Source of the DNA: Pseudomonadales bacterium
GTDB taxonomy: Bacteria; Pseudomonadota; Gammaproteobacteria; Pseudomonadales; Ketobacteraceae
DNA: 64,000 nt
Assembly (NCBI GenBank): GCA_020062665.1
Contig: JAGUVW010000017.1
Location: 1 to 64,000 of the forward strand
Reading direction: 5' to 3'
The position numbers and the translations under genes are program-made. The notes under the pieces were generated by a model, which saw only the letters and a program-made list of their open reading frames with translations, was not told where the DNA came from and ran no database searches. Below, piece after piece: positions 34,076 through 41,879 of this stretch. Within the stretch, counting starts at the first letter, position 1. The number at the start of each line of letters is the position of its first letter.

Positions 34076-35200
34076 ATGAATTTGCATCAGGAACCACTCC
34101 AGGTTGCATTTGTGGGTGGCGGTGTTCACTCTGCCGTTGGATACGCCCATTTCAATGCCAGTCGCCTGGATGGTCACTTTCGGCTTGTGGCCGGCTGCTT
34201 CAGTCGCGATGCTGCTCATAATCAGCTGTCGGCCTCGACATACGGAATTGATCAGGAAAAAACGTACCCTACCTGGCAGGCATTGCTGGAAGCAGAGGCG
34301 GGAAAGCTGGACGCGATTATTGTGCTGACGCCAACGCCCAGTCACGCGGACATCGTATTGAGTGCGGTGAAAGCCGGCTACCCGGTGATATGTGAGAAGG
34401 CCTTGGGCATGTCGAGCGATGAATGTTTTCAGATTGAAAAGGCTCGGCAGGATCGTCAAGGGTATCTCGCGGTGACGTTCAATTACTCCGGCTATCCCAT
34501 GGTGCGCGAATTGCGACGCATGATCAGGGCAGGAAAGCTGGGAAAACTTCAGCAGGTGCACATTGAAATGCCGCAGGAGGGATATCTGCGTCTGGGTGCC
34601 AATCCCCAGAGCTGGCGGCGCAGCGATTACGACATCCCCACCGTGTCACTGGATCTTGGTGTTCATGTGCATCATCTGGTGGATTTTATTACCGATGGCA
34701 AGAAGCCTCTCAGCGTTGTGGGCGATCAGGCCCGCTACGGTCAGTTTGATGGGGTGATTGACAATGTCTACTGCATGGCTCACTACGAGGACGATATCCG
34801 CATGGTGAGCTGGTGGGGCAAGTCTGCGTTGGGCTATCGCAACGGATTACGAATCCGCGTTTACGGAAGCGAGGGCGGTGCCGAGTGGTATCAGATGGAA
34901 CCGGAGGTGCTGCGTTTCTCTGACAATCAGGGTTGCACTCAAATCCTGGATCGGGGCGCTGCCGCAGCAGGGCTTGCACTGGAGCTGCGCTATAACCGTT
35001 TCAAGGCGGGACACCCGTCAGGTTTTATCGAAGCCTTTGCAAATCTGTATGCGGACATTGCATCAGACCTACGCCAGTCCCGCTTGGGGCAGCCTCGTTC
35101 GAACGAATTCGTGTATGGTGCGCTGGAAGCAGCCAGGGGAATGAGTTTTCTGGAACGGGTCTCTGTGTCCGCCGCTCGCCGGGAATGGCTGAGTCTCTGA
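34076..35200 (+). CDS. Gfo/Idh/MocA family NAD(P)-dependent oxidoreductase
   Basis: A 374-residue oxidoreductase. The N-terminal Rossmann fold starts VAFVGGGVHSAVGYAHF, followed by DAIIVLTPTPSHADIVLSAVKAGYPVICEKALG, where E-K is the family's catalytic Lys region. The C-terminal domain has SLDLGVHVHHLVDFI, with the His/Asp pair usual for substrate oxidation. Probably dehydrogenates or reduces a (nucleotide-)sugar. ATG 34076 has GGAGG (34067-34071) just ahead, so it is better than the GTG at 34031. Last plus-strand gene of the island. Confidence 0.85.
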   Translation: MNLHQEPLQVAFVGGGVHSAVGYAHFNASRLDGHFRLVAGCFSRDAAHNQLSASTYGIDQEKTYPTWQALLEAEAGKLDAIIVLTPTPSHADIVLSAVKAGYPVICEKALGMSSDECFQIEKARQDRQGYLAVTFNYSGYPMVRELRRMIRAGKLGKLQQVHIEMPQEGYLRLGANPQSWRRSDYDIPTVSLDLGVHVHHLVDFITDGKKPLSVVGDQARYGQFDGVIDNVYCMAHYEDDIRMVSWWGKSALGYRNGLRIRVYGSEGGAEWYQMEPEVLRFSDNQGCTQILDRGAAAAGLALELRYNRFKAGHPSGFIEAFANLYADIASDLRQSRLGQPRSNEFVYGALEAARGMSFLERVSVSAARREWLSL

Positions 35201-35214
35201 GTCATCAGAGCTAG

Positions 35215-35236
35215 ACGCCCCGAAAAAATGGGGCGT
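35215..35236. terminator. Hairpin between convergent genes
   Basis: ACGCCCC (35215-35221), loop GAAAAAAT, GGGGCGT (35230-35236) is a perfect 7-bp stem in the 40-bp gap between convergent genes. No clear T tract on either strand, so termination is only likely by position. Confidence 0.5.
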
Positions 35237-35240
35237 TCAC

Positions 35241-36113
35241 TCAATCAAATTTCCGCTGCAGTTTCAGGTCGAGTTCTGGTGGAAATGGCTCCTTGTTCCA
35301 CTCCATTCTGCTCCAGTCGAAAGGACACCGTTCAGCGAGGCTGTCGAGATCAGCGTCCAGTTCGCCGACGCTATTCACCAGCGGGAATCCAAGCTGGGTC
35401 GGCATCAGGCGTGCGAACAGGTGGCTCGACGGCCACAGAATGGCGGATGCCCACCGGTGTGGTGACTCCCAGCCGGATTTGTCAGCACTGCCTCTGCCTT
35501 CACGCCCCTCTGGTTGCTCAAAGATGTAGTGCCGCCATTGGCTGTCGCGCAGTATGGATCGATATACTTTGATCAAGTCGGGTTTCGCGCTGCTTCTATC
35601 CAGTCTGCCCCAGTTTGCGCAGTATTCGACGTTATCCAGAATGACAACGGAATTGACCTGATGCTGATGTATCGTGCTGAGCAGTTCCTTGCGTGCAATA
35701 CCATCGTTCACGATGAAGTCCCACCGCTCGGCCGTTACCAGATGGGACACGTCGGCATATTCTTTTGCCTTGATGATCACCAGATCATGGTGCGCTACCA
35801 GCTCCAGGCTGAAGCTTTCCGCGCTGACGCTGGCTGTCTTGAAACCGATGTTTGTGGCTGCAGAGGCGATGAAGTCGATGTAGCGATCATCGCTTTCGAT
35901 GGTGACGACTCGTGATCCTTTGCCGAGCAGATACAGTGTTGAATTGCCGCCGCCGAATTCCAGTGTGACGGGCGGGGCGGTCAGGGTGGCGGGCAGCCAC
36001 TTGAAGACGTTGTTGAGAAAGGTCGAGCAGTCATCCGTCCACCAAGGTACCACGCGCAATCTGAACGGGTGAGCATTGTCAGTGATGGACGGTGCATTCT
36101 GGTCGTGGGTCAT
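35241..36113 (-). CDS. Class I SAM methyltransferase-like protein
   Basis: A 290-residue soluble protein. The segment VTLEFGGGNSTLYLLGKGSRVVTIESD resembles a methyltransferase glycine loop followed by the acidic SAM-ribose strand, and WDFIVNDGIARKELL and VVILDNVEYC are the later strands. No close family can be named. It lies 69 bases after rfbA in the same direction and converges on the main part of the island, so it may modify the same glycan. Confidence 0.62.
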   Translation of the reverse strand: MTHDQNAPSITDNAHPFRLRVVPWWTDDCSTFLNNVFKWLPATLTAPPVTLEFGGGNSTLYLLGKGSRVVTIESDDRYIDFIASAATNIGFKTASVSAESFSLELVAHHDLVIIKAKEYADVSHLVTAERWDFIVNDGIARKELLSTIHQHQVNSVVILDNVEYCANWGRLDRSSAKPDLIKVYRSILRDSQWRHYIFEQPEGREGRGSADKSGWESPHRWASAILWPSSHLFARLMPTQLGFPLVNSVGELDADLDSLAERCPFDWSRMEWNKEPFPPELDLKLQRKFD

Positions 36114-36182
36114 AGGTTTTACCTGAATGGGTTCTTGCCGGTGTTCTGTGTGCGAGTACCGGGCGTGGAGAGTCGTTCATGG

Positions 36183-37076
36183 CTATCGGGCATCAAAGCG
36201 GCGGTTTTCATCCAGAATCCTGCGCAGATACTTGCCATAGCCGCTTTTTTCCAGCGGGGCAATCAACTGCTCCAGCTGATCGTCATCGATGTATCCCATC
36301 AGGTAGCTGATTTCTTCCGGGCAGCAGATCTTCAGGGACTGTCTGTCTTCGATCAGTTTGATGAAGTTGGCGGCATCCAGCAGCGCATCGTGGGTGCCGG
36401 TATCGAGCCAGGCAGTGCCGCGCCCGAACAGTTCCACCTTCAGATCACCTCTGTTCAGGTAGGCGTTGATGATGTCGGTGATTTCCAGTTCGCCGCGGGG
36501 TGAAGGCTTGACGTTGCGGGCGATGTCCACGACGTCCTGGTCGAAGAAGTAAATGCCAGTGACCGCGTAAGAGGATTTTGGCGTGCTCGGTTTTTCTTCG
36601 ATGCTGGTGACATTGCCGGCGCGGTCGAAGCCCAGAACGCCGTAGCGTTGTGGATCACGGACATAGTAGCCAAATATGGTGGCGCCACGTTCCCGCCGGG
36701 TGGCGTTCTGCAGCTGCATGGAAAGGCCTGAACCGTAGAAAATATTGTCTCCCAGCACCAGGCAGGCGTTGCTTCCGGCCAGAAAAGTCTCGCCGATCAG
36801 AAACGCCTGCGCCAGGCCGTCCGGGCTGGGCTGCTCTGCATAGTGAAATGACATGCCCCACTGGGAGCCGTCGCCCAGTAGATGCTGGAAGGCCACACTG
36901 TCCCGCGGCGTGGTAATGATGAGAACGTCGCGAATCCCGGCCAGCATCAATGTTGAAACCGGGTAATAGATCATCGGCTTGTCATAGACCGGCATCAGCT
37001 GCTTGCTGACGCTGGAGGTTAGCGGATGAAGGCGGGTTCCTGTGCCACCCGCCAGAACGATTCCTTTGTAGTGCAT
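36183..37076 (-). CDS. rfbA: Glucose-1-phosphate thymidylyltransferase RfbA
   Basis: A 297-residue nucleotidyltransferase, full length for RfbA/RmlA. It makes dTDP-glucose from dTTP and glucose-1-phosphate. Seen: [16 protein letters not shown] (nucleotide loop with the key Arg), [47 protein letters not shown] and [20 protein letters not shown]. The ATG at 37076 gives the family N-terminus; the frame is open further upstream. It is divergent from fleQ. rfbB, rfbC and rfbD are absent, so it probably feeds the island's aminotransferase pathway, with the dehydratase elsewhere. Confidence 0.95.
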   Translation of the reverse strand: MHYKGIVLAGGTGTRLHPLTSSVSKQLMPVYDKPMIYYPVSTLMLAGIRDVLIITTPRDSVAFQHLLGDGSQWGMSFHYAEQPSPDGLAQAFLIGETFLAGSNACLVLGDNIFYGSGLSMQLQNATRRERGATIFGYYVRDPQRYGVLGFDRAGNVTSIEEKPSTPKSSYAVTGIYFFDQDVVDIARNVKPSPRGELEITDIINAYLNRGDLKVELFGRGTAWLDTGTHDALLDAANFIKLIEDRQSLKICCPEEISYLMGYIDDDQLEQLIAPLEKSGYGKYLRRILDENRRFDAR

Positions 37077-37139
37077 CGCGCGACGAGTATCTCTTATAAC
37101 AATCCAGAACGAATATGGGCGATCCATATAAAGGTAGAA

Positions 37140-37156
37140 GACATCGGCTCGATGTC
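37140..37156. promoter_or_regulatory. Perfect dyad GACATCG-3-CGATGTC between rfbA and fleQ
   Basis: GACATCG (37140-37146), GCT, CGATGTC (37150-37156), 64 bases from the rfbA start on its upstream side. A candidate operator or leader hairpin of rfbA. Confidence 0.45.
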
Positions 37157-37206
37157 CAGTCATAAAACCCGCGCCCAGCTGACGGTTACACCAAACCTGA
37201 CTCGAT

Positions 37207-37240
37207 TTGGTCAAAAATATCACGCCAACAATTTGACCAA
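37207..37240. promoter_or_regulatory. Inverted repeat TTGGTCAAA-16-TTTGACCAA upstream of fleQ
   Basis: A perfect 9-bp dyad (37207-37215 and 37232-37240) with a 16-base spacer. The half-sites contain GTCAA/TTGAC, like those reported for FleQ boxes in Pseudomonas. The right half covers the -35 of the fleQ promoter candidate. Confidence 0.55.
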
Positions 37241-37262
37241 CCCAGGGTTCCCTGACTTTACT
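37233..37262 (+). promoter_or_regulatory. Candidate sigma-70 promoter of fleQ
   Basis: TTGACC (37233-37238), 18 bases, TTTACT (37257-37262). The -35 is a good match and the -10 is moderate. fleQ is sigma-70-dependent in Pseudomonas. The start codon would be about 70 bases after the transcription start. Confidence 0.45.
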
Positions 37263-37340
37263 GATAGGTACTCCAAACAAAAGCGTCAAATACCAATCAT
37301 GAACGGGGAGTGGCGGGAATCCGCCAACGGCAAACTCAAC

Positions 37341-38771
37341 ATGTGGCGAGAAGTACAGGTTTTACTGATTGATGATAACCAGAGCCGCCGGCATGACATG
37401 AAAGTCATTCTGGATTTTGTCGGCGAGGCCACGTTCGCATCTGGCTCTGCCGACTGGCGTCAGGTCGTGGGTGAAACGCCGGGCGAGCATTTCGCCTGTG
37501 CGTTCATTGGTGCCGTGCCCGATCTGGGGCGGTTGATGAAAGAATTGCTGGATTGGGAAAAGACGCTGCCACTGGTACTGGTGAACGGCAATGGCGCCGC
37601 GGGTGACGACGACGAGGAAACCGAGCGTGCAGTCATTGCCCAGATTGAAACACCTCCGTTGTACACCAAGCTGATGGATACGCTGCATCGTGCTCAGGTG
37701 TATCGCGATCAGGTGTCGGCAGATCCGGTGCGTGCCCATCGTCGCGAAGCCCAGTTGTTCCGCAGCCTGGTGGGTACCAGCCGCTCCGTGGTGAAAGTGC
37801 GTGAGCTGATGGCACAGGTGGCCGACAAGGATGTGAGCGTGCTCATTACCGGCGAATCTGGCACCGGAAAGGAAGTGGTGTCCCGCAACCTGCACTATCA
37901 TTCCCACCGGCGCCACAAGCCCTTCGTTCCCGTCAATTGCGGCGCGATTCCGCAGGAACTGCTGGAAAGCGAGCTGTTCGGGCATGAAAAAGGTGCGTTT
38001 ACCGGCGCCATCACCAGCCGGCCAGGCCGCTTCGAGCTGGCGCAGGGCGGCACCATTTTCCTTGATGAAATCGGCGATATGCCGTTGCACATGCAGGTGA
38101 AGCTGCTGCGCGTGTTGCAGGAAAAAACCTACGAGCGCGTCGGTGGCACCAAGACCATGGAAGCCGATGTCAGGGTGATCGCTGCCACACACCAGAATCT
38201 GGAAAAGCTGATCGAGGAAGGCAAATTCCGCGAAGATCTTTACTACCGGATCAACGTGTTTCCCATCGAGATGCCGCCACTGCGGGAGCGCACTGAAGAT
38301 ATCCCTCTGCTGCTGAATGAACTGGTGGCCCGCATCGAGAACGAAAAGCGTGGCTCCATCCGCTTCAACTCCGCTGCGATCATGGCGCTGTGCCGGCACG
38401 AGTGGCCGGGCAACGTCCGTGAGCTGGCGAATCTGGTGGAGCGCTTGGTCATCACTCACCCCTATGGCGTGATCGGCGTATCAGATTTGCCCAAGCGCTT
38501 TCGTCATGTGGATGATCTGGATGAAGAACGGGAGTTGCCGGAAGAAGTGGCCGCGCCCGCCGGCCCAGGCTATGTCAGCATGGATGCCCCGGCGCTGCTG
38601 CCGGTGAATGGCATCGATCTGAAAGAGTATCTGAACAATCTGGAATACAACCTGATCAAGCAGGCGCTGGATGATTGCAATGGCGTGGTGGCCAGGGCTG
38701 CCGAGAAGCTGAAGATACGGCGAACGACCCTGGTGGAGAAAATGCGCAAGTTTGATTTGAACCGGGTGTAA
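37341..38771 (+). CDS. fleQ: Flagellar master regulator FleQ (sigma-54 enhancer-binding protein)
   Basis: A 476-residue regulator. It starts [17 protein letters not shown], the FleQ-type receiver-like domain (about 1-125), which has no phosphorylatable Asp where CheY has one. LFRS (Arg141) and SRN (Arg182-Asn183) match the c-di-GMP-binding residues known in Pseudomonas FleQ. The AAA+ domain has Walker A GESGTGKE at 171-178 and GAFTGA at 218-223, needed for sigma-54 contact. A Fis-type helix-turn-helix lies at the C-terminus ([20 protein letters not shown]). ATG 37341 was chosen because the conserved N-terminus begins there. It should activate fleSR and early basal-body genes, and act with c-di-GMP. 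Confidence 0.93.
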   Translation: MWREVQVLLIDDNQSRRHDMKVILDFVGEATFASGSADWRQVVGETPGEHFACAFIGAVPDLGRLMKELLDWEKTLPLVLVNGNGAAGDDDEETERAVIAQIETPPLYTKLMDTLHRAQVYRDQVSADPVRAHRREAQLFRSLVGTSRSVVKVRELMAQVADKDVSVLITGESGTGKEVVSRNLHYHSHRRHKPFVPVNCGAIPQELLESELFGHEKGAFTGAITSRPGRFELAQGGTIFLDEIGDMPLHMQVKLLRVLQEKTYERVGGTKTMEADVRVIAATHQNLEKLIEEGKFREDLYYRINVFPIEMPPLRERTEDIPLLLNELVARIENEKRGSIRFNSAAIMALCRHEWPGNVRELANLVERLVITHPYGVIGVSDLPKRFRHVDDLDEERELPEEVAAPAGPGYVSMDAPALLPVNGIDLKEYLNNLEYNLIKQALDDCNGVVARAAEKLKIRRTTLVEKMRKFDLNRV

Positions 38772-38872
38772 TGCCCGGTTCGTCGTTCTGGGCAGCCACT
38801 TCTTTGACGGCAGTTGCGGATCGGCTTGGTTCTGTGACGCTAAGTACTGGTCATATTTGCAAATTTCTCTTT

Positions 38873-38888
38873 TGGCACGACATTTGAA
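38873..38888 (+). promoter_or_regulatory. Sigma-54-like promoter of fleSR with a GA at -12
   Basis: TGGCACGACATTTGAA has the full -24 block TGGCACG, but the dinucleotide 10 bases after GG is GA (38886-38887) instead of GC. It is 37 bases before the fleS ATG, and fleSR is FleQ/sigma-54-dependent in relatives. Confidence 0.55.
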
Positions 38889-38924
38889 GAAACGCTGCAA
38901 ACTGTCAAAAGTTGGAGTGTTTCG

Positions 38925-40118
38925 ATGAGTGGGCTGGCCCTGGAAAAGAAAGTCACGCCGTTACCCGGTCATGATGGCGCGTTGCTCGGTCGCATTGCTG
39001 ACATCAATGATATTTCCCATCAGCTGGATCGGTCGCAGCAGGCACTGGAAAGCCGCATCGTCCAGCTGCAGGTGCAACTGGCGCAATCCAATCAGCAGCG
39101 CATGCAGGAGTTCGATGCCAGGGAAAAACTGGCAGATCGCCTGGATCTGATTCTGGGTGTGATGCCGGTGGCGGTCATTCTGCTGGATGGACGCGGTGTG
39201 GTGTCCCAGGCCAATGCCATGGCGGAAGAGCTGCTGGGTTGTGAGTTGCCCGGCACGCGCTGGCTCGATGTCATTCGCACGTGTTTTGCTCCGACGCCGG
39301 CCGATGGGCACGAGGTGCTTTTGCGCAATGGGCGCCTGGTCAGCCTGGCAACCCAGTCACTGCGCAACGAAACCGGTCAGATCATTGTGCTGACGGATCA
39401 GACAGAAACCCGCCGTCTGCAGGACAACCTCAATCACCACCGCAAACTGTCCGAGATGGGGCGCATGACAGCGTCGTTGGCCCATCAAATCAGAACACCG
39501 CTGTCTTCAGCCATTCTGTATGCCGATCATCTGAAAAACCCGGCGTTGCCTGACGAAAAAAAGCGTCACTACGTCGATCGCATCCGCAACCAGCTTAACC
39601 AGCTGGAACAACAGGTGCGCGACATCCTGATTTTCTCGAAAGGTGGCGTGGTGCTGGATCAGCGCGTGACGGTCGAGGAACTGTGCCGGCGTCTGCAGGA
39701 TCAGCTGCGTGAGGTGTGTCAGCTGCACAAAGCTGAATGCGAAATTGACTGTGCCGTGATTCCGGGCCATGTCCGCTGCAATCCGGAACTGTTGCTCAGC
39801 GCGTTTGGCAATCTGGTGGAAAACAGCATTCAGGCGTGCCGGCAGCACAAGATCGCGCCACAGTTGCGTTTTGCGATGCGCCAGAGCAAGGACGCGTTGC
39901 TGGAAATACGCCTGATCGACAACGGGCTGGGCATCCCCGCCGGATTCGAACAGAAGATTCTGGAGCCGTTTTTTACCACCAAGTCCACCGGTACCGGGCT
40001 TGGTCTGGCGGTGGTGAATGCCATTGTCCAGGGACACGGCGGCACCTTTGCCATCAGCAACCAGCCTCCAGGTGGCGCCAGCGCCATCATGCTGTTGCCG
40101 ATGATGCCGCAAGACTGA
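38925..40118 (+). CDS. fleS: Flagellar two-component sensor kinase FleS
   Basis: A 397-residue cytoplasmic kinase with no membrane segment. Coiled coil at about 30-70 (QQALESRIVQLQVQLAQSNQQ), PAS domain about 75-165, HisKA with phosphorylated His187 in ASLAHQIRTPLSSA, and a HATPase domain with NGLGIPAGF and EPFFTTKSTGTGLGLAVV. Its partner FleR follows after 15 bases. In Pseudomonas FleS is needed for hook and basal-body gene activation. Confidence 0.92.
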   Translation: MSGLALEKKVTPLPGHDGALLGRIADINDISHQLDRSQQALESRIVQLQVQLAQSNQQRMQEFDAREKLADRLDLILGVMPVAVILLDGRGVVSQANAMAEELLGCELPGTRWLDVIRTCFAPTPADGHEVLLRNGRLVSLATQSLRNETGQIIVLTDQTETRRLQDNLNHHRKLSEMGRMTASLAHQIRTPLSSAILYADHLKNPALPDEKKRHYVDRIRNQLNQLEQQVRDILIFSKGGVVLDQRVTVEELCRRLQDQLREVCQLHKAECEIDCAVIPGHVRCNPELLLSAFGNLVENSIQACRQHKIAPQLRFAMRQSKDALLEIRLIDNGLGIPAGFEQKILEPFFTTKSTGTGLGLAVVNAIVQGHGGTFAISNQPPGGASAIMLLPMMPQD

Positions 40119-40133
40119 TTTCAGGAGACACCC

Positions 40134-41483
40134 ATGCAAACTGTAAAAGCCCACATTCTGGTCGTTGAAGATGATGCGAATCTGCGCGAGGCGATCACGG
40201 AAACACTGCAGCTGTCCGATTATGCGGTGTCAGAAGCCGATTGCGCCGAGGCGGCGCTGACGTTTCTGAATCAAAGTGTTTGTGATCTGGTGATTTCAGA
40301 CGTGAACATGCCCGGCATGGACGGCTATCAGTTGCTGCGCCGGATCGTGGCAGAGAACCCGCAGCTGCCAGTGCTGATCATGACAGCGTATGGCAGCATC
40401 TCCAATGCGGTGCAGGCCATTCGTAACGGCGCGGTGGATTTTCTGGAAAAGCCGTTTTCTACCGACAAGCTGATGAGCATCGTCGAAAAATATATCAGGC
40501 CGCCACTGGTGGATGATCAGGAGCCGGTGGCAGAAGACGCCGATACCCGCCGCGTGTTCCAGCTCGCCAAAAAAGTGGCGCAGACCGATTCGAGCGTCAT
40601 GATCATGGGTGAGAGTGGTACCGGCAAGGAAGTGCTGGCGCGCTTCATTCACCGTCATTCTCCCAGGGCGCAGCAGCCATTTGTCGCTATAAATTGCGCC
40701 GCAATCCCCGAGAACATGCTGGAAGCCACCCTGTTTGGCTACGAGAAAGGTTCATTTACCGGTGCCCATCAGAGCAGCGCCGGCAAGTTTGAACAGGCCA
40801 ACGGCGGTACTCTGCTGCTGGACGAGATCTCAGAAATGGATGTCAATCTGCAGGCGAAGCTGCTGCGGGTTCTGCAGGAAAAAGAAGTGGAACGGATTGG
40901 CGGCAAGCGGCCAATAGCCCTGGATGTGCGGGTGCTGGCCACCACCAACCGCAATCTGCGGGCGGAAGTGGAAAAAGGCAATTTCCGCGAGGACCTCTAT
41001 TACCGCCTGTGTGTCTTCCCGCTGACCTGGCGCCCCTTGCGTGAACGTCGTGATGACATCATTCCGCTGGCGCTGCGCATGATCGCCCAGAAGCACAAGA
41101 CAGGCCAGATCCAGCTGGACGCCAGCGCCCGCCATCGACTCCAGCAACATGATTGGCCCGGCAATATCCGCGAACTGGACAACGTCATTCAGCGCGCGCT
41201 GATTCTCTGCGACGGCAATGTCATAACGGCGGACGATATCTTTATTCCCGAAGACGATATGCCAGGTGCGCTGGATGATTTCGAGCTGGAAGGTGATGGC
41301 AGCAGCGTACTGGGGGAAGATCTGCGCAAGCGCGAGTTTGAACTCATTCTGGAAACCCTGCGCGCCGTGGGTGGCAGCAAAAAGCACACGGCCGAGAAAC
41401 TGGGTATCAGCCCCCGCACATTGCGCTACAAACTGGCGCGTATGCGGGAATCTGGCATAGATGTTGAAAGAATCTGTGCATAA
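40134..41483 (+). CDS. fleR: Flagellar two-component response regulator FleR (sigma-54 activator)
   Basis: A 449-residue NtrC-family regulator. Receiver domain with Asp56 in ISDVNMPGMDG, AAA+ domain with Walker A GESGTGKE, and a C-terminal Fis-type helix-turn-helix (HTAEKLGISPRTLRYKLARM). The sigma-54 contact loop reads GSFTGA (206-211) instead of the usual GAFTGA, a conservative change. It should act at the sigma-54 promoters of flgB, flgF and possibly fliE. Confidence 0.93.
   Translation: MQTVKAHILVVEDDANLREAITETLQLSDYAVSEADCAEAALTFLNQSVCDLVISDVNMPGMDGYQLLRRIVAENPQLPVLIMTAYGSISNAVQAIRNGAVDFLEKPFSTDKLMSIVEKYIRPPLVDDQEPVAEDADTRRVFQLAKKVAQTDSSVMIMGESGTGKEVLARFIHRHSPRAQQPFVAINCAAIPENMLEATLFGYEKGSFTGAHQSSAGKFEQANGGTLLLDEISEMDVNLQAKLLRVLQEKEVERIGGKRPIALDVRVLATTNRNLRAEVEKGNFREDLYYRLCVFPLTWRPLRERRDDIIPLALRMIAQKHKTGQIQLDASARHRLQQHDWPGNIRELDNVIQRALILCDGNVITADDIFIPEDDMPGALDDFELEGDGSSVLGEDLRKREFELILETLRAVGGSKKHTAEKLGISPRTLRYKLARMRESGIDVERICA
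41453..41468 (+). promoter_or_regulatory. Sigma-54-like box at the end of fleR, before fliE
   Basis: TGGCATAGATGTTGAA has GG at 41454-41455 and GA (not GC) 10 bases later at 41466-41467, the same pattern as the fleSR box. It overlaps the last codons of fleR, 58 bases before fliE. Confidence 0.45.
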
Positions 41484-41526
41484 GCAGAACAGTGTCAAAA
41501 ATCCGCTAGAGTAAGGTTGGTTTTAT

Positions 41527-41865
41527 ATGACTACGCCAGTGCAGATGAATTCACTTCTCCAGCAAATGCGCGACATGCAGCGCATTGCATCCCGTGATGT
41601 GAGCCCGCAGGAAAAGCTGAATACATCGGATCAGGCGGCGGCGCCGTCGTTCTCCAACATGTTTTCCCAGGCCTTGAATCAGGTCAACGAGATGCAGAAG
41701 TCCTCCAGCGCTTTGCAGGAGTCTTACATTCGCGGGGACAGCGGGGTGGATATCACCCGCGTCATGGTGGCGTCGCAAAAGGCAAGTATCGGCTTTCAGG
41801 CAGTGGTGCAGGTGCGCAACAAGCTGGTGGAAGCCTATAAAGATGTCATGAACATGCCAGTGTGA
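41527..41865 (+). CDS. fliE: Flagellar hook-basal body complex protein FliE
   Basis: A 112-residue protein that links the MS ring to the rod. The family core [71 protein letters not shown] is seen in the C-terminal two thirds (described here in pieces: [48 protein letters not shown]). Starts the fliEFGHIJ basal-body and export operon. Confidence 0.93.
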   Translation: MTTPVQMNSLLQQMRDMQRIASRDVSPQEKLNTSDQAAAPSFSNMFSQALNQVNEMQKSSSALQESYIRGDSGVDITRVMVASQKASIGFQAVVQVRNKLVEAYKDVMNMPV

Positions 41866-41879
41866 CAGGAGCGTAGTTC

